Shown here one piece after another: positions 1 to 5,236 of a DNA stretch of 5,236 nucleotides (position 1 is its first letter; each line of letters starts with the position of its first letter). Both the position numbers and the translations under genes were made by a program. The notes under the pieces were generated by a model. That model made no database searches, had not been told where the DNA came from, and saw only the letters and a program-made list of their open reading frames with translations. The DNA comes from DATLZM01 sp035559315 (GTDB lineage Bacteria > Actinomycetota > UBA4738 > HRBIN12): positions 1 to 5,236 of the forward strand of contig DATMBJ010000172.1 in the NCBI GenBank assembly GCA_035559315.1. Direction: 5' to 3'.

Positions 1-605
1 TCGGAGGGCCGCGCGGTCCGGCCCACGCCGGGGAGCCCCGGCCCGCGGCGGCGCGCCCAGTAGGCGGCGATCGCCCCGCCCGCGGCGCCCAGGGCATCGG
101 GGCCGGGTTCCGCGAGGGCGGTCCCGAACCGCGCGTTGATCCGGCGCACGACGGCCGCCAGGTCCTCGTGCACCTCCTCGAAGGTCGCGACCACGAACCC
201 GTCGCGGCGGCCGAGGAGCGGCTCGTGGAAGCGGGCGTAGCCGCGGAGCGCGTGGCCGAGCGAGAGGAAGGGCTTGGCCAGCACGAGCTCGACCGCGGCC
301 TCGTCGGGGTCCCGGACCACCACGAGCGTCGGGAGGCCGAGGCGGAGGGCGCGGAGGACGTTGGCCGGCGCGTGCGTGTGGTGGGCGATCCGGAGGGGCC
401 GGGGCTGGGCGGCGGCGATCGCGGCCACCGCGAGGGAGTTCCCCGAGCGCGGGAACCCCTCCACGACGAGCTCGGTCCCGGGCCCGGCCACCACGCCGTG
501 CCCCACCAGCCGGGCCCCGGCGAGCGCGACCGGCCGGGCGCCGAGGAGCGTCATCAGCCCGTAGGCGGCCCGCCGGGTGGCGGGCCCGAGCGCGGCCCTT
601 CCCAT
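1..605 (-). CDS. Sulfotransferase-like protein, third paralogue of the operon (3' end outside window)
   Basis: Reading the minus strand from the ATG at 605-603 gives 201 codons with no stop before the window edge, so the C-terminus is missing. The protein is clearly related to the two genes upstream of it. It has a PAPS-loop-like motif EGFPRSGNS (residues 49-57), a HHTHAPA motif (75-81) that aligns by eye with the KTHLP catalytic-histidine segment of cytosolic sulfotransferases, and RDPDEAAVE (98-106) in place of the 3'-phosphate-binding RxPxxxxxS motif, with Glu where Ser is expected. The segment FxxVxxDLxxVVxRINxRFGT (about 142-162) is also shared. After this it diverges: the FEHTxEN...CF block of the paralogues is replaced by a Gly/Ala/Pro-rich stretch. 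The start overlaps the upstream stop as TGATG, which implies coupled translation. The family is inferred from motifs; the acceptor substrate is unknown, and reduced activity is possible. Confidence 0.8.
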   Translation of the reverse strand, partial: MGRAALGPATRRAAYGLMTLLGARPVALAGARLVGHGVVAGPGTELVVEGFPRSGNSLAVAAIAAAQPRPLRIAHHTHAPANVLRALRLGLPTLVVVRDPDEAAVELVLAKPFLSLGHALRGYARFHEPLLGRRDGFVVATFEEVHEDLAAVVRRINARFGTALAEPGPDALGAAGGAIAAYWARRRGPGLPGVGRTARPS

Positions 606-1357
606 CAGCCGTCCCCGGGCCCGGGGGACGCCCCCGGGGGGCCGGGGAGCGCCCCCGCCGGGCCGGCGAGCGCGTGGTAAGCCGCGTCGGCCCGGGCCCG
701 GAGGCCGGCCAGGGCGGGCCCGCGGTAGGCCGCCCGGAGCTCCTCCTTCATCCGCTCCCGGACCGGGGAGGGCCGCGCGACCTGGCGCTCGAAGGCCAGG
801 CCCGACACCCGCCGGCGGTAGTCCTCGTCGATCTGCTCGAAGCAGGCCCGGACGTTCTCCTCGGTGTGCTCGAAGGGGGCGAAGTCGGTCCCGAACCGGG
901 CGTTCACCTCGAGGATCAGCCCGCCGAGGTCGGTGGTGATCCGCTCGAACGGGGCCACCACGACCCCCGCGCGGTGGCGGAGGAGCGGCTCGTAGAAGCG
1001 GAGGTAGCTCCGGAGGGCCTGGCGGAGCGTGAGGTGGGGGTTGCGGACCGCGTAGGAGAGCACGGTCTCCTCGGGGTCGCGGACGCACAGGAGCACGGGG
1101 AGCCCCCGGCGGACCCCGGCGATCACCTGGGCGGGGGCGTGGACGTGGCAGGCCACGGCGACCGGCCGGGGCTGGGCCAGGCGGAACGCGGCGACCGCGA
1201 AGGAGGTCCCGGTCCGGGGGAAGCCCTCGATCACGATCTCCGTGCTCCCGTCCACCGGCACGCCGTGGCGGAGCCGGGCGATGGGGATGGCGAGTGCGGG
1301 GGAGCGGGCGACCACGGTCTTGAGCTCGTGGTAGAGGCGGCGGGCCAGGGTCCTCAT
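605..1357 (-). CDS. Sulfotransferase-like protein, second paralogue
   Basis: This complete 250-aa protein probably transfers sulfate from PAPS to an unidentified acceptor such as a glycan or lipid. Visible motifs are EGFPRTGTS (44-52, the 5'-phosphosulfate loop), CHVHAPA (70-76, with H73 aligning with the catalytic histidine of the SULT KTHLP motif), and RDPEETVLS (93-101), which matches the 3'-phosphate motif including its serine. Further on come SYLRFYEPLL (118-127), a FERITTDLG segment resembling the YEDL region (137-145), and FEHTEEN...CF (162-173). The C-terminus (about 232-250) is a Gly/Pro/Ala tail. The ATG overlaps the stop of the upstream paralogue by 4 bp (ATGA), with a GAGG-type ribosome site 4 nt before it, so the start is well supported. 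A longer open frame continues upstream to 2026, but that part is an out-of-frame shadow of the neighbouring gene. Of the three paralogues it has the most canonical cofactor motifs. Confidence 0.86.
   Translation of the reverse strand: MRTLARRLYHELKTVVARSPALAIPIARLRHGVPVDGSTEIVIEGFPRTGTSFAVAAFRLAQPRPVAVACHVHAPAQVIAGVRRGLPVLLCVRDPEETVLSYAVRNPHLTLRQALRSYLRFYEPLLRHRAGVVVAPFERITTDLGGLILEVNARFGTDFAPFEHTEENVRACFEQIDEDYRRRVSGLAFERQVARPSPVRERMKEELRAAYRGPALAGLRARADAAYHALAGPAGALPGPPGASPGPGDG
610..630 (-). other. GC hairpin just before the coupled start at 605
   Basis: CGTCCCC (610-616) pairs perfectly with GGGGACG (624-630) around a 7-nt loop. In the minus-strand mRNA this all-but-one G:C stem ends 4 nt before the ATG of the third sulfotransferase gene and covers the place where its Shine-Dalgarno would sit. 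It lies inside the codons for the Gly/Pro tail of the second gene, so it could simply be a by-product of that composition. If real, it would make translation of the third gene depend on ribosomes finishing the second. There is no U-tract, so it is not a terminator. Confidence 0.4.
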
Positions 1358-2079
1358 GGCCCCTCGGGCACCGGGACGTGGGGCGCGGCGAAGGCCCGGT
1401 ACAGCTCGAGCGCCCGCTCCCGGAGGGCGCGCAGCCCGGGGGCCCGGTAGGCCGGGCGGAGCTCGTCCTTCAGGCGCTCCCGGAGGGCGGAGGGCCGGCC
1501 GACCCGCCGCTCCAGCTCCTCGCCGGGCCCCACCCGCGAGCGCCAGTACCGGTCCATGGCCTCGAAGCAGGCCCGCTGGTTCTCGGGCGTGTGCTCGAAC
1601 GGGCGGAAGCTGGTCCCGTACAGGTCGTTCACGCGCCGGATCACCCGGCCCAGGTCGGTCGTCACCTCTGGGAAGGGGCCGACGACGAACCGCCCGAGGT
1701 GGGGCAGGAGCGGCTCGTAGAACCGGAGGTAGCCCCGGAGCGCCGAGCGCAGGGGGAGCCCCGGCCGGACCAGCGCGAACTCGAGGACCGCCTCCTCCGG
1801 CTCGCGGATCAGCACGATGGCCGGGACGCCCCGCCGCAGCGCGAGCAGGACGTGGGCCGGGGCGTGGGTGTGGTGGGCGATCCGGGTCGGCCGCCCCTGG
1901 GCCAGCTCGAAGGCGGCCACCGCGAAGGAGTTCGCCGACCGCGGGTACCCCTCGATCACGACCTCGGTGTCGGGGCCCAGGAGGACCCCGTGCCCCCGGA
2001 GCCTGGCGAGCGGCGCCAGCAGCCACGGCCGCTGCGCCACGAAGGTCTTCGCCGCGTACACCGCGGCCGTCGGTACCAT
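1354..2079 (-). CDS. Sulfotransferase-like protein, first gene of a three-paralogue operon
   Basis: This is a complete 241-aa protein. It carries EGYPRSANS (43-51, PAPS loop), HHTHAPA (69-75, H72 aligning with the SULT catalytic histidine), REPEEAVLE (92-100, with Glu replacing the usual Ser of the 3'-phosphate motif), GYLRFYEPLL (116-125), a VTTDLGRVIRRVNDLYGT stretch (139-156) and FEHTPEN...CF (161-172). The C-terminal third is rich in Arg, Glu and Leu and probably helical. The start is supported because its first 28 residues align with the N-terminus of the second paralogue and a GGTGA ribosome site (2088-2084) lies 4 nt upstream. It is the promoter-proximal gene, only 29 bp from a divergent gene, so its promoter must lie partly inside that neighbour. 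No signal peptide or membrane segment is seen, suggesting a cytoplasmic or peripheral membrane location. The substrate is unknown. Some databases may list such proteins only as hypothetical. Confidence 0.86.
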   Translation of the reverse strand: MVPTAAVYAAKTFVAQRPWLLAPLARLRGHGVLLGPDTEVVIEGYPRSANSFAVAAFELAQGRPTRIAHHTHAPAHVLLALRRGVPAIVLIREPEEAVLEFALVRPGLPLRSALRGYLRFYEPLLPHLGRFVVGPFPEVTTDLGRVIRRVNDLYGTSFRPFEHTPENQRACFEAMDRYWRSRVGPGEELERRVGRPSALRERLKDELRPAYRAPGLRALRERALELYRAFAAPHVPVPEGP

Positions 2080-2108
2080 CGCGTCACCGCAGGATACGGG
2101 AGGACGCG
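2080..2108. promoter_or_regulatory. 29-bp divergent intergenic region with two back-to-back ribosome sites
   Basis: Only 29 bp separate the two divergent start codons (2079 on minus, 2109 on plus). The gap is almost filled by a minus-strand GGTGA (2088-2084) and a plus-strand GGGAGGA (2098-2104). There is no room for a promoter of either gene within it, so each promoter must extend into the coding sequence of the other or the transcripts must have very short leaders. I could not identify confident -35/-10 hexamers for either direction. Confidence 0.5.
2098..2104 (+). promoter_or_regulatory. Ribosome binding site of the PPOX-like gene
   Basis: GGGAGGA ends 4 nt before the ATG at 2109. It fixes that ATG as the start, rather than codons further upstream in the same open frame, which would run into the divergent gene. 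Confidence 0.7.
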
Positions 2109-2522
2109 ATGGCCAGACCGGTCCGGATCGACCCCAGGGTGGAGCCGTTCCTCCGCCACGCCCGCGTCGCGCGGATGGCGACGACCGGGGCCGACGGCGT
2201 CCCCCACGTGGTCCCGGTCTGCCCGGTCCTCGACCGGGGGCGGATCTACGTGGCGACCGGGGGCGGCAGCCGGAAGGTCCGGAACCTCGAGGCCGACCCC
2301 CGGGTGGCGATCGTGTTCGACGACTACGTCGAGGACTGGAACGCGCTCCGGCAGGTGATGCTCCGCGGGCGCGCCAGGCTGATCCGCCGGGGGCTGCGCT
2401 GGAACGAGCTCCGCGAGCTCTTCAACGCCAAGTTCCCGCAGTACCCGGAGATGGCGCCGATCGGGCACGGCGACGTGTTCGTTGAGATCGTGCCCGAGGA
2501 GGTATTCACCTCGGGGTTCTGA
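2109..2522 (+). CDS. Pyridoxamine 5'-phosphate oxidase-like (PPOX-class, FMN/F420 split-barrel) protein
   Basis: This 137-aa protein has the usual length of single-domain split-barrel flavoproteins. The N-terminal helix and first strand (FLRHARVARMATTGADGVPH, 14-33) match the 'cuts ... lATv...G.PH..Pv' pattern of the PPOX family. RIYVATGGGSRKVRNLEADP (45-64) is the typical 'K.rNL..nP' cofactor-phosphate-binding region, and VAIVFDDYVEDWNALRQVML (66-85) leads into a GRARLI strand (87-92). The C-terminal VFVEIVPEEVFTSGF (123-137) resembles the closing strands of the fold. Such proteins use FMN, or coenzyme F420 in actinobacteria, and many have no known substrate; the sequence alone does not settle the cofactor. 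It is transcribed away from the sulfotransferase operon and towards the S9 peptidase gene. A true pdxH is unlikely because PdxH proteins are longer (about 200 aa) with a conserved C-terminal part absent here. Confidence 0.82.
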   Translation: MARPVRIDPRVEPFLRHARVARMATTGADGVPHVVPVCPVLDRGRIYVATGGGSRKVRNLEADPRVAIVFDDYVEDWNALRQVMLRGRARLIRRGLRWNELRELFNAKFPQYPEMAPIGHGDVFVEIVPEEVFTSGF

Positions 2523-2569
2523 CCCGGTCGGGCCTCCCGCCTCGACGCGTCTACGCCGCCGGCACCCGT

Positions 2570-4345
2570 TCAGCCCAGGTGGCGGGCGAGGAAGTCCAGT
2601 TCCACCCGCATCTGGCGGAGCCGCTCCTCGGCCAGGTAGGAGGAGTGGCCCTCGCGGTAGCGGTAGACCTCGACCTCGCCGCCCCGGGCCCGGCGGGCCA
2701 CCACCCAGCGCATCGCCTGCCCGAGGGGGCAGCGGCTGTCGTTCTCGGCGACGATCGCGAGCACCGGGGCCCGGACCCGGTCCACGTACGTGAGCGGGTT
2801 CCGTTCCTCGTAGAGCTCGGGGAGCTCCTCCGGCGGCCCGCCGAGCATGGCCAGGTCCCAGGCCCGGAGGGGGGGCGAGCACTCGTAGTGCGCCGCCACG
2901 TAGTCGCCGACCGGGACGATCGCCACCCCCGCCCGCCACCGCTCGGGGTGGAGGCCGAGCGCCAGGAGCGTGAGGTACCCGCCCCAGGACCGCCCGGCGA
3001 TCGCCACCCGGGCGGGGTCCACGGTGCCCTCGGCGGCGAGCGCATCGAGGCCGGCCACGAGGTCCTCGGTCTCGGGGAAGCCGATGTTCCCCCGGAGCGC
3101 CTCCCGGAACTCGACCCCGTAGCCCGACGAGCCCCGGTAGTTCACCATCGCCACCGCGTAGCCGTGGTCCACCAGGGCCTGGACGGCGGGGTCGAACTCC
3201 TGCCGCCAGGCGGCGGCCGGCCCGCCGTGGACCCGCAGGACCGTCGGGTGGGGCCCGGGCCCGGCGGGCTCGGCGACGAACCCGTGGATCGCCTGCCCGG
3301 CCGGGTTCCGGAACCGGAAGGGCCGGTAGGGGCGGCCGGGGGGCGGGGCCTCCCCCTCCGGGGCGAGGACCACCCGCCCCTCGGCGTCGACCACCTCGGG
3401 GGGCGTGGCGCCCGTCTCCCGCCGGAGCCAGACGGCGCCGTCGGGCCGGACCCCGGCGCCGGTCACCTGCCCCCCGGGCGCCGCCACCCGCTCCAGCCGC
3501 CCGTCCCGGAGGTCGAACCGGTAGAGCTCGTCCACCCCCTCGTGGTCGTGGCGGAGCAGGAGGGCCCCGCCGTCCGGCCACCAGGCCTCGAGGTCGAGGG
3601 CGCCCGGCAGGCCGAGGTCGAGGTCGCGGAGGGCCCCGGTCGCCGGCTCCCACAGCGCGACCCGCTCGAAGGCCGCCCGCTCGTGGCGGACCGCGAGGCG
3701 TCGGTCGCCGGGGACGGGGGACCAGGCCAGGGGGACGAGCGCCCGCCCGGGGTCGGCCAGCTCGGCCACCGCCCGCCCGGTCCGGAGGTCGAGGACGCGG
3801 AGCCCCCAGCGCTCGATGTCGCCGCCCTGCGCGAACCGCACGCACAGGAGCTCGCCGTCCGCGGAGAGCCCGCCCGCGCCCTCCGGCCACTCCCGGCCCA
3901 CGCCGAGGGGCTCGGGGGAGCGGAGGAGCTCCCGGGCCTCGCCGTCGCGGGCCACCAGGACCGAGTAGCCGTCCTCGTGGGCCAGGGCCGCGGCGACCGC
4001 GCCCGGCACGAGGTCGACCCCCATGCTCCAGCCCTCCGGCGCGCCGGGCAGGAGGTCCCGGGGCTCCCCGCCCTCCCAGGGGGCCACGACCCACCGGCCG
4101 CGCTCGTCCCCGGTCGGATCGCGCCACCAGGCCACGCCCTTGCCGTCGGGGGTGGGGAGGGCGTCGGCCACGCCGACCGGCTCCCCGGAGAGGCGCCACC
4201 GCGCCCCGGTGGCGAGGTCGAACGCCCAGGCCTGGAGCGAGCCCCCCTCGCTCGAGACCGCCACGAGCCGCTCCGGGGCCGCCGCGGACCACCGCGGGAA
4301 CCGGAGCTCGGGGGCGGTGAACCGTCGTTCCCAGTCGGCCGGCAT
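2570..4345 (-). CDS. S9 family serine peptidase (prolyl oligopeptidase / acylaminoacyl-peptidase type)
   Basis: This complete 591-aa protein has the two-domain plan of family S9. An N-terminal beta-propeller (about 1-335) is made of WD-like repeats such as LQAWAFDLATG (37-47), LRVLDLRTG (182-190), VALWEPATG (229-237) and LYRFDLRDG (274-282). An alpha/beta-hydrolase domain follows (about 340-591). The oxyanion motif HGGP is at 373-376 and NYRGSSGYG at 402-410. The nucleophile elbow GRSWGGY (451-457) gives Ser453, ENDSRCP gives Asp536, and EGHSSY gives His567, so the triad is intact. It should cleave short peptides, or acylated or proline-containing ones, probably in the cytoplasm because no signal peptide is visible. 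The N-terminus (WERRFTAPELRFPRWS...APERLVAVSSE) resembles that of actinobacterial S9 enzymes as remembered, supporting this ATG even though no Shine-Dalgarno precedes it. The gene is divergent from groEL and convergent with the PPOX gene. Exact specificity cannot be read from the sequence. Confidence 0.92.
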   Translation of the reverse strand: MPADWERRFTAPELRFPRWSAAAPERLVAVSSEGGSLQAWAFDLATGARWRLSGEPVGVADALPTPDGKGVAWWRDPTGDERGRWVVAPWEGGEPRDLLPGAPEGWSMGVDLVPGAVAAALAHEDGYSVLVARDGEARELLRSPEPLGVGREWPEGAGGLSADGELLCVRFAQGGDIERWGLRVLDLRTGRAVAELADPGRALVPLAWSPVPGDRRLAVRHERAAFERVALWEPATGALRDLDLGLPGALDLEAWWPDGGALLLRHDHEGVDELYRFDLRDGRLERVAAPGGQVTGAGVRPDGAVWLRRETGATPPEVVDAEGRVVLAPEGEAPPPGRPYRPFRFRNPAGQAIHGFVAEPAGPGPHPTVLRVHGGPAAAWRQEFDPAVQALVDHGYAVAMVNYRGSSGYGVEFREALRGNIGFPETEDLVAGLDALAAEGTVDPARVAIAGRSWGGYLTLLALGLHPERWRAGVAIVPVGDYVAAHYECSPPLRAWDLAMLGGPPEELPELYEERNPLTYVDRVRAPVLAIVAENDSRCPLGQAMRWVVARRARGGEVEVYRYREGHSSYLAEERLRQMRVELDFLARHLG

Positions 4346-4355
4346 GCGGTGGGGG

Positions 4356-4361
4356 AGTGTA
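4356..4361 (-). promoter_or_regulatory. Candidate -10 box of a near-leaderless promoter for the S9 peptidase
   Basis: On the minus strand TACACT, a match to the TAnnnT -10 pattern, lies 10 nt before the ATG at 4345. Transcription starting 6-10 nt downstream would leave a leader of about 0-5 nt. This fits the absence of any Shine-Dalgarno (the bases before ATG are CCCCCACCGC) and the common use of leaderless mRNAs in actinobacteria. No recognisable -35 is present in the G/C-only sequence upstream. Confidence 0.45.
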
Positions 4362-4426
4362 CCCCGCGCCGCCCCTCGCGGCCCGCGCGGCCCCCGCCTG
4401 TCGCCCCCGGCGGAGCCGCCGACCCC

Positions 4427-4456
4427 TTGCCAGCCCCCGGGTTCCCTCCCTAGAAT
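4427..4456 (+). promoter_or_regulatory. Sigma-70-type promoter of groEL
   Basis: TTGCCA (4427-4432) and TAGAAT (4451-4456) each differ from consensus (TTGACA, TATAAT) at one position and are separated by 18 bp. They stand out because the surrounding sequence is nearly all G and C. Transcription would begin at about 4462-4464, inside the left arm of the CIRCE operator, the expected arrangement for repression by HrcA. Confidence 0.75.
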
Positions 4457-4460
4457 CCCG

Positions 4461-4487
4461 TTAGCACTCCGGGGGTGAGAGTGCTAG
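4461..4487 (+). promoter_or_regulatory. CIRCE operator (HrcA binding site) of groEL
   Basis: TTAGCACTC (4461-4469), a 9-bp spacer and GAGTGCTAG (4479-4487) match the CIRCE consensus TTAGCACTC-N9-GAGTGCTAA at 17 of 18 arm positions; only the last base differs. HrcA binds this inverted repeat and represses chaperonin genes until heat stress inactivates it. It lies 42 nt before the groEL start and overlaps the predicted transcription start, so repression by blocking initiation is expected. The hrcA gene itself is not in this window. Confidence 0.96.
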
Positions 4488-4514
4488 CAGTCTGGACGGA
4501 AGCCTGAGAGGCAC

Positions 4515-4520
4515 AGGAGG
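4515..4520 (+). promoter_or_regulatory. Ribosome binding site of groEL
   Basis: A perfect AGGAGG lies 9 nt before the ATG at 4530 and is followed by another purine-rich run (AGGGAAGGG), consistent with a highly expressed gene. Confidence 0.85.
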
Positions 4521-4529
4521 AGGGAAGGG

Positions 4530-5236
4530 ATGGCTGCGAAGCTCATCACCTTCGAGGAGGAGGCCCGGCGGGCGCTCGAGCGCGGGATGGACATGCTCGC
4601 CAACGCGGTCCGGATCACGCTGGGCCCCAAGGGCCGCAACGTGGTCCTGGAGAAGAAGTGGGGCGCCCCCACGATCACCAACGACGGGGTCTCCATCGCG
4701 AAGGAGATCGAGCTCGAGGACCCGCTCGAGAAGGTGGGCGCCGAGCTCGTGAAGGAGGTCGCGAAGAAGACCGACGACGTGGCGGGCGACGGCACCACCA
4801 CCGCCACCGTCCTGGCCCAGGCCATGGTGAAGGAGGGCCTGCGCAACGTCGCGGCCGGCGCCAACCCGATGGCGCTCAAGCGCGGGATGGAGCGGGCCGT
4901 CGAGCTCGCCGTGGAGGCCATCAAGAACCAGGCCAAGGAGGTGGAGACCAAGGAGGAGATCGCCCACGTGGGCGCCATCTCCGCCGCCGACCCCGAGATC
5001 GGCGAGCAGATCGCTGAGGCCGTCGACAAGGTCGGGAAGGACGGGGTCATCACGGTCGAGGAGTCGAACACCTTCGGCATGGAGCTCGAGCTCGTCGAGG
5101 GGATGCGGTTCGACAAGGGCTACATCTCGCCCTACTTCATCACCGACCCCGAGCGGATGGAGGCGGTCCTCGAGGAGCCCTACATCCTGCTCGCGAACCA
5201 GAAGATCTCGGCGGTGAAGGACCTCCTGCCGGTCCT
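4530..5236 (+). CDS. groEL: 60-kDa chaperonin GroEL (Hsp60), N-terminal part; 3' end outside window
   Basis: The 235 complete codons present cover the equatorial domain (about 1-133), the first intermediate segment (about 134-190) and the start of the apical domain; about 300 residues should follow beyond the edge. GroEL forms the double-ring cytoplasmic folding chamber and works with GroES and ATP. Key residues are in place: TLGPKG (30-35) at the nucleotide site, D52 in TNDG, and the DGTTTAT loop (87-93) with the catalytic-type D87. N51 replaces the Lys found in the E. coli protein, as in actinobacterial GroEL. Phrases such as EKKWGAPTITND (41-52), KKTDDVAGDG (79-88) and VEESNTFG (176-183) look like actinobacterial GroEL2. 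The gene has its own promoter and CIRCE and no groES directly upstream, because the next gene on that side points away. This resembles the separate groEL2 locus of mycobacteria and Streptomyces. Whether a second groEL exists elsewhere cannot be seen here. Confidence 0.98.
   Translation, partial: MAAKLITFEEEARRALERGMDMLANAVRITLGPKGRNVVLEKKWGAPTITNDGVSIAKEIELEDPLEKVGAELVKEVAKKTDDVAGDGTTTATVLAQAMVKEGLRNVAAGANPMALKRGMERAVELAVEAIKNQAKEVETKEEIAHVGAISAADPEIGEQIAEAVDKVGKDGVITVEESNTFGMELELVEGMRFDKGYISPYFITDPERMEAVLEEPYILLANQKISAVKDLLPV

Noticed and set aside
376..393. An 18-bp exact repeat shared with 1868-1885
   Set aside because: It encodes the shared RIAHHTHA region of two sulfotransferase paralogues, so it reflects gene duplication rather than a separate repeat element.
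605..2026. A 473-residue minus-strand protein including the second sulfotransferase
   Set aside because: Everything before the ATG at 1357 is the wrong frame of the first sulfotransferase gene. The paralogue alignment and the ATGA overlap place the true start at 1357.
1356..2522. A 388-codon plus-strand frame with the PPOX protein at its C-terminal end, possibly a fusion
   Set aside because: The N-terminal 251 residues are Arg/Pro/Gly/Ala shadow sequence antisense to the first sulfotransferase gene. A good ribosome site precedes the ATG at 2109, and the protein from there has normal family length.
2523..2569. Possible bidirectional terminator between the convergent PPOX and S9 genes
   Set aside because: Only 4-bp stems with 2-nt loops (for example GCGT-CT-ACGC) can be drawn and there is no U-tract on either strand.
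1956..4292. A 778-codon minus-strand open frame spanning the peptidase and PPOX genes
   Set aside because: It is out of frame with the peptidase, antisense to the PPOX gene, very Arg/Gly/Pro-rich and resembles no family.
2579..4453. A 624-codon plus-strand open frame antisense to the S9 peptidase
   Set aside because: Its translation is low-complexity Gly/Pro/Arg/Glu sequence with no domain. The opposite strand has a full catalytic triad. Long antisense frames are expected at this GC content because stop codons are rare.
4461..5116. Minus-strand open frames of 168 and 210 codons opposite groEL
   Set aside because: They mirror the strongly conserved groEL coding strand, show no family resemblance and would begin inside it. 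They are codon-bias shadows.

Overview
The window is very GC-rich DNA with coding third positions almost always G or C. It looks like a chromosomal segment of a high-GC actinobacterium, probably a deep-branching or uncultured lineage. The best taxonomic marker is the partial GroEL at the right end. Its phrases EKKWGAPTITNDGVSIAKE and VEESNTFG closely resemble mycobacterial GroEL2 as I remember it. The phylum call is moderately confident; anything finer is not supported.

Layout from left to right: (1) On the minus strand, positions 1-2079 hold three tandem, overlapping genes for small (about 240-250 aa) sulfotransferase-like proteins that are clearly paralogous. The third is cut by the left window edge. 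(2) A 29-bp gap separates them from a divergent plus-strand gene (2109-2522) for a 137-aa pyridoxamine-phosphate-oxidase-like split-barrel flavin/F420 protein. (3) A 47-bp gap with no convincing terminator leads to a convergent minus-strand gene (2570-4345) for a complete 591-aa S9 (prolyl oligopeptidase family) peptidase with an intact Ser-Asp-His triad. (4) A 184-bp divergent intergenic region carries a probable near-leaderless promoter for the peptidase. It also carries a well-formed sigma-70-type promoter, a CIRCE operator and a ribosome binding site for groEL. (5) groEL begins at 4530 and runs off the right edge. No groES lies next to it on its 5' side.

The neighbourhood does not form one pathway. 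The chaperonin is a heat-shock gene under probable HrcA control. The peptidase and the PPOX protein look like stand-alone metabolic genes. The sulfotransferase trio is the only multi-gene operon visible and the most unusual part. Its three members keep the PAPS-binding loop and a histidine that aligns with the catalytic base of cytosolic sulfotransferases. They differ at the residue that should bind the 3'-phosphate, and the last member has lost a motif shared by the other two. I found no mobile element, tRNA, rRNA or CRISPR array.
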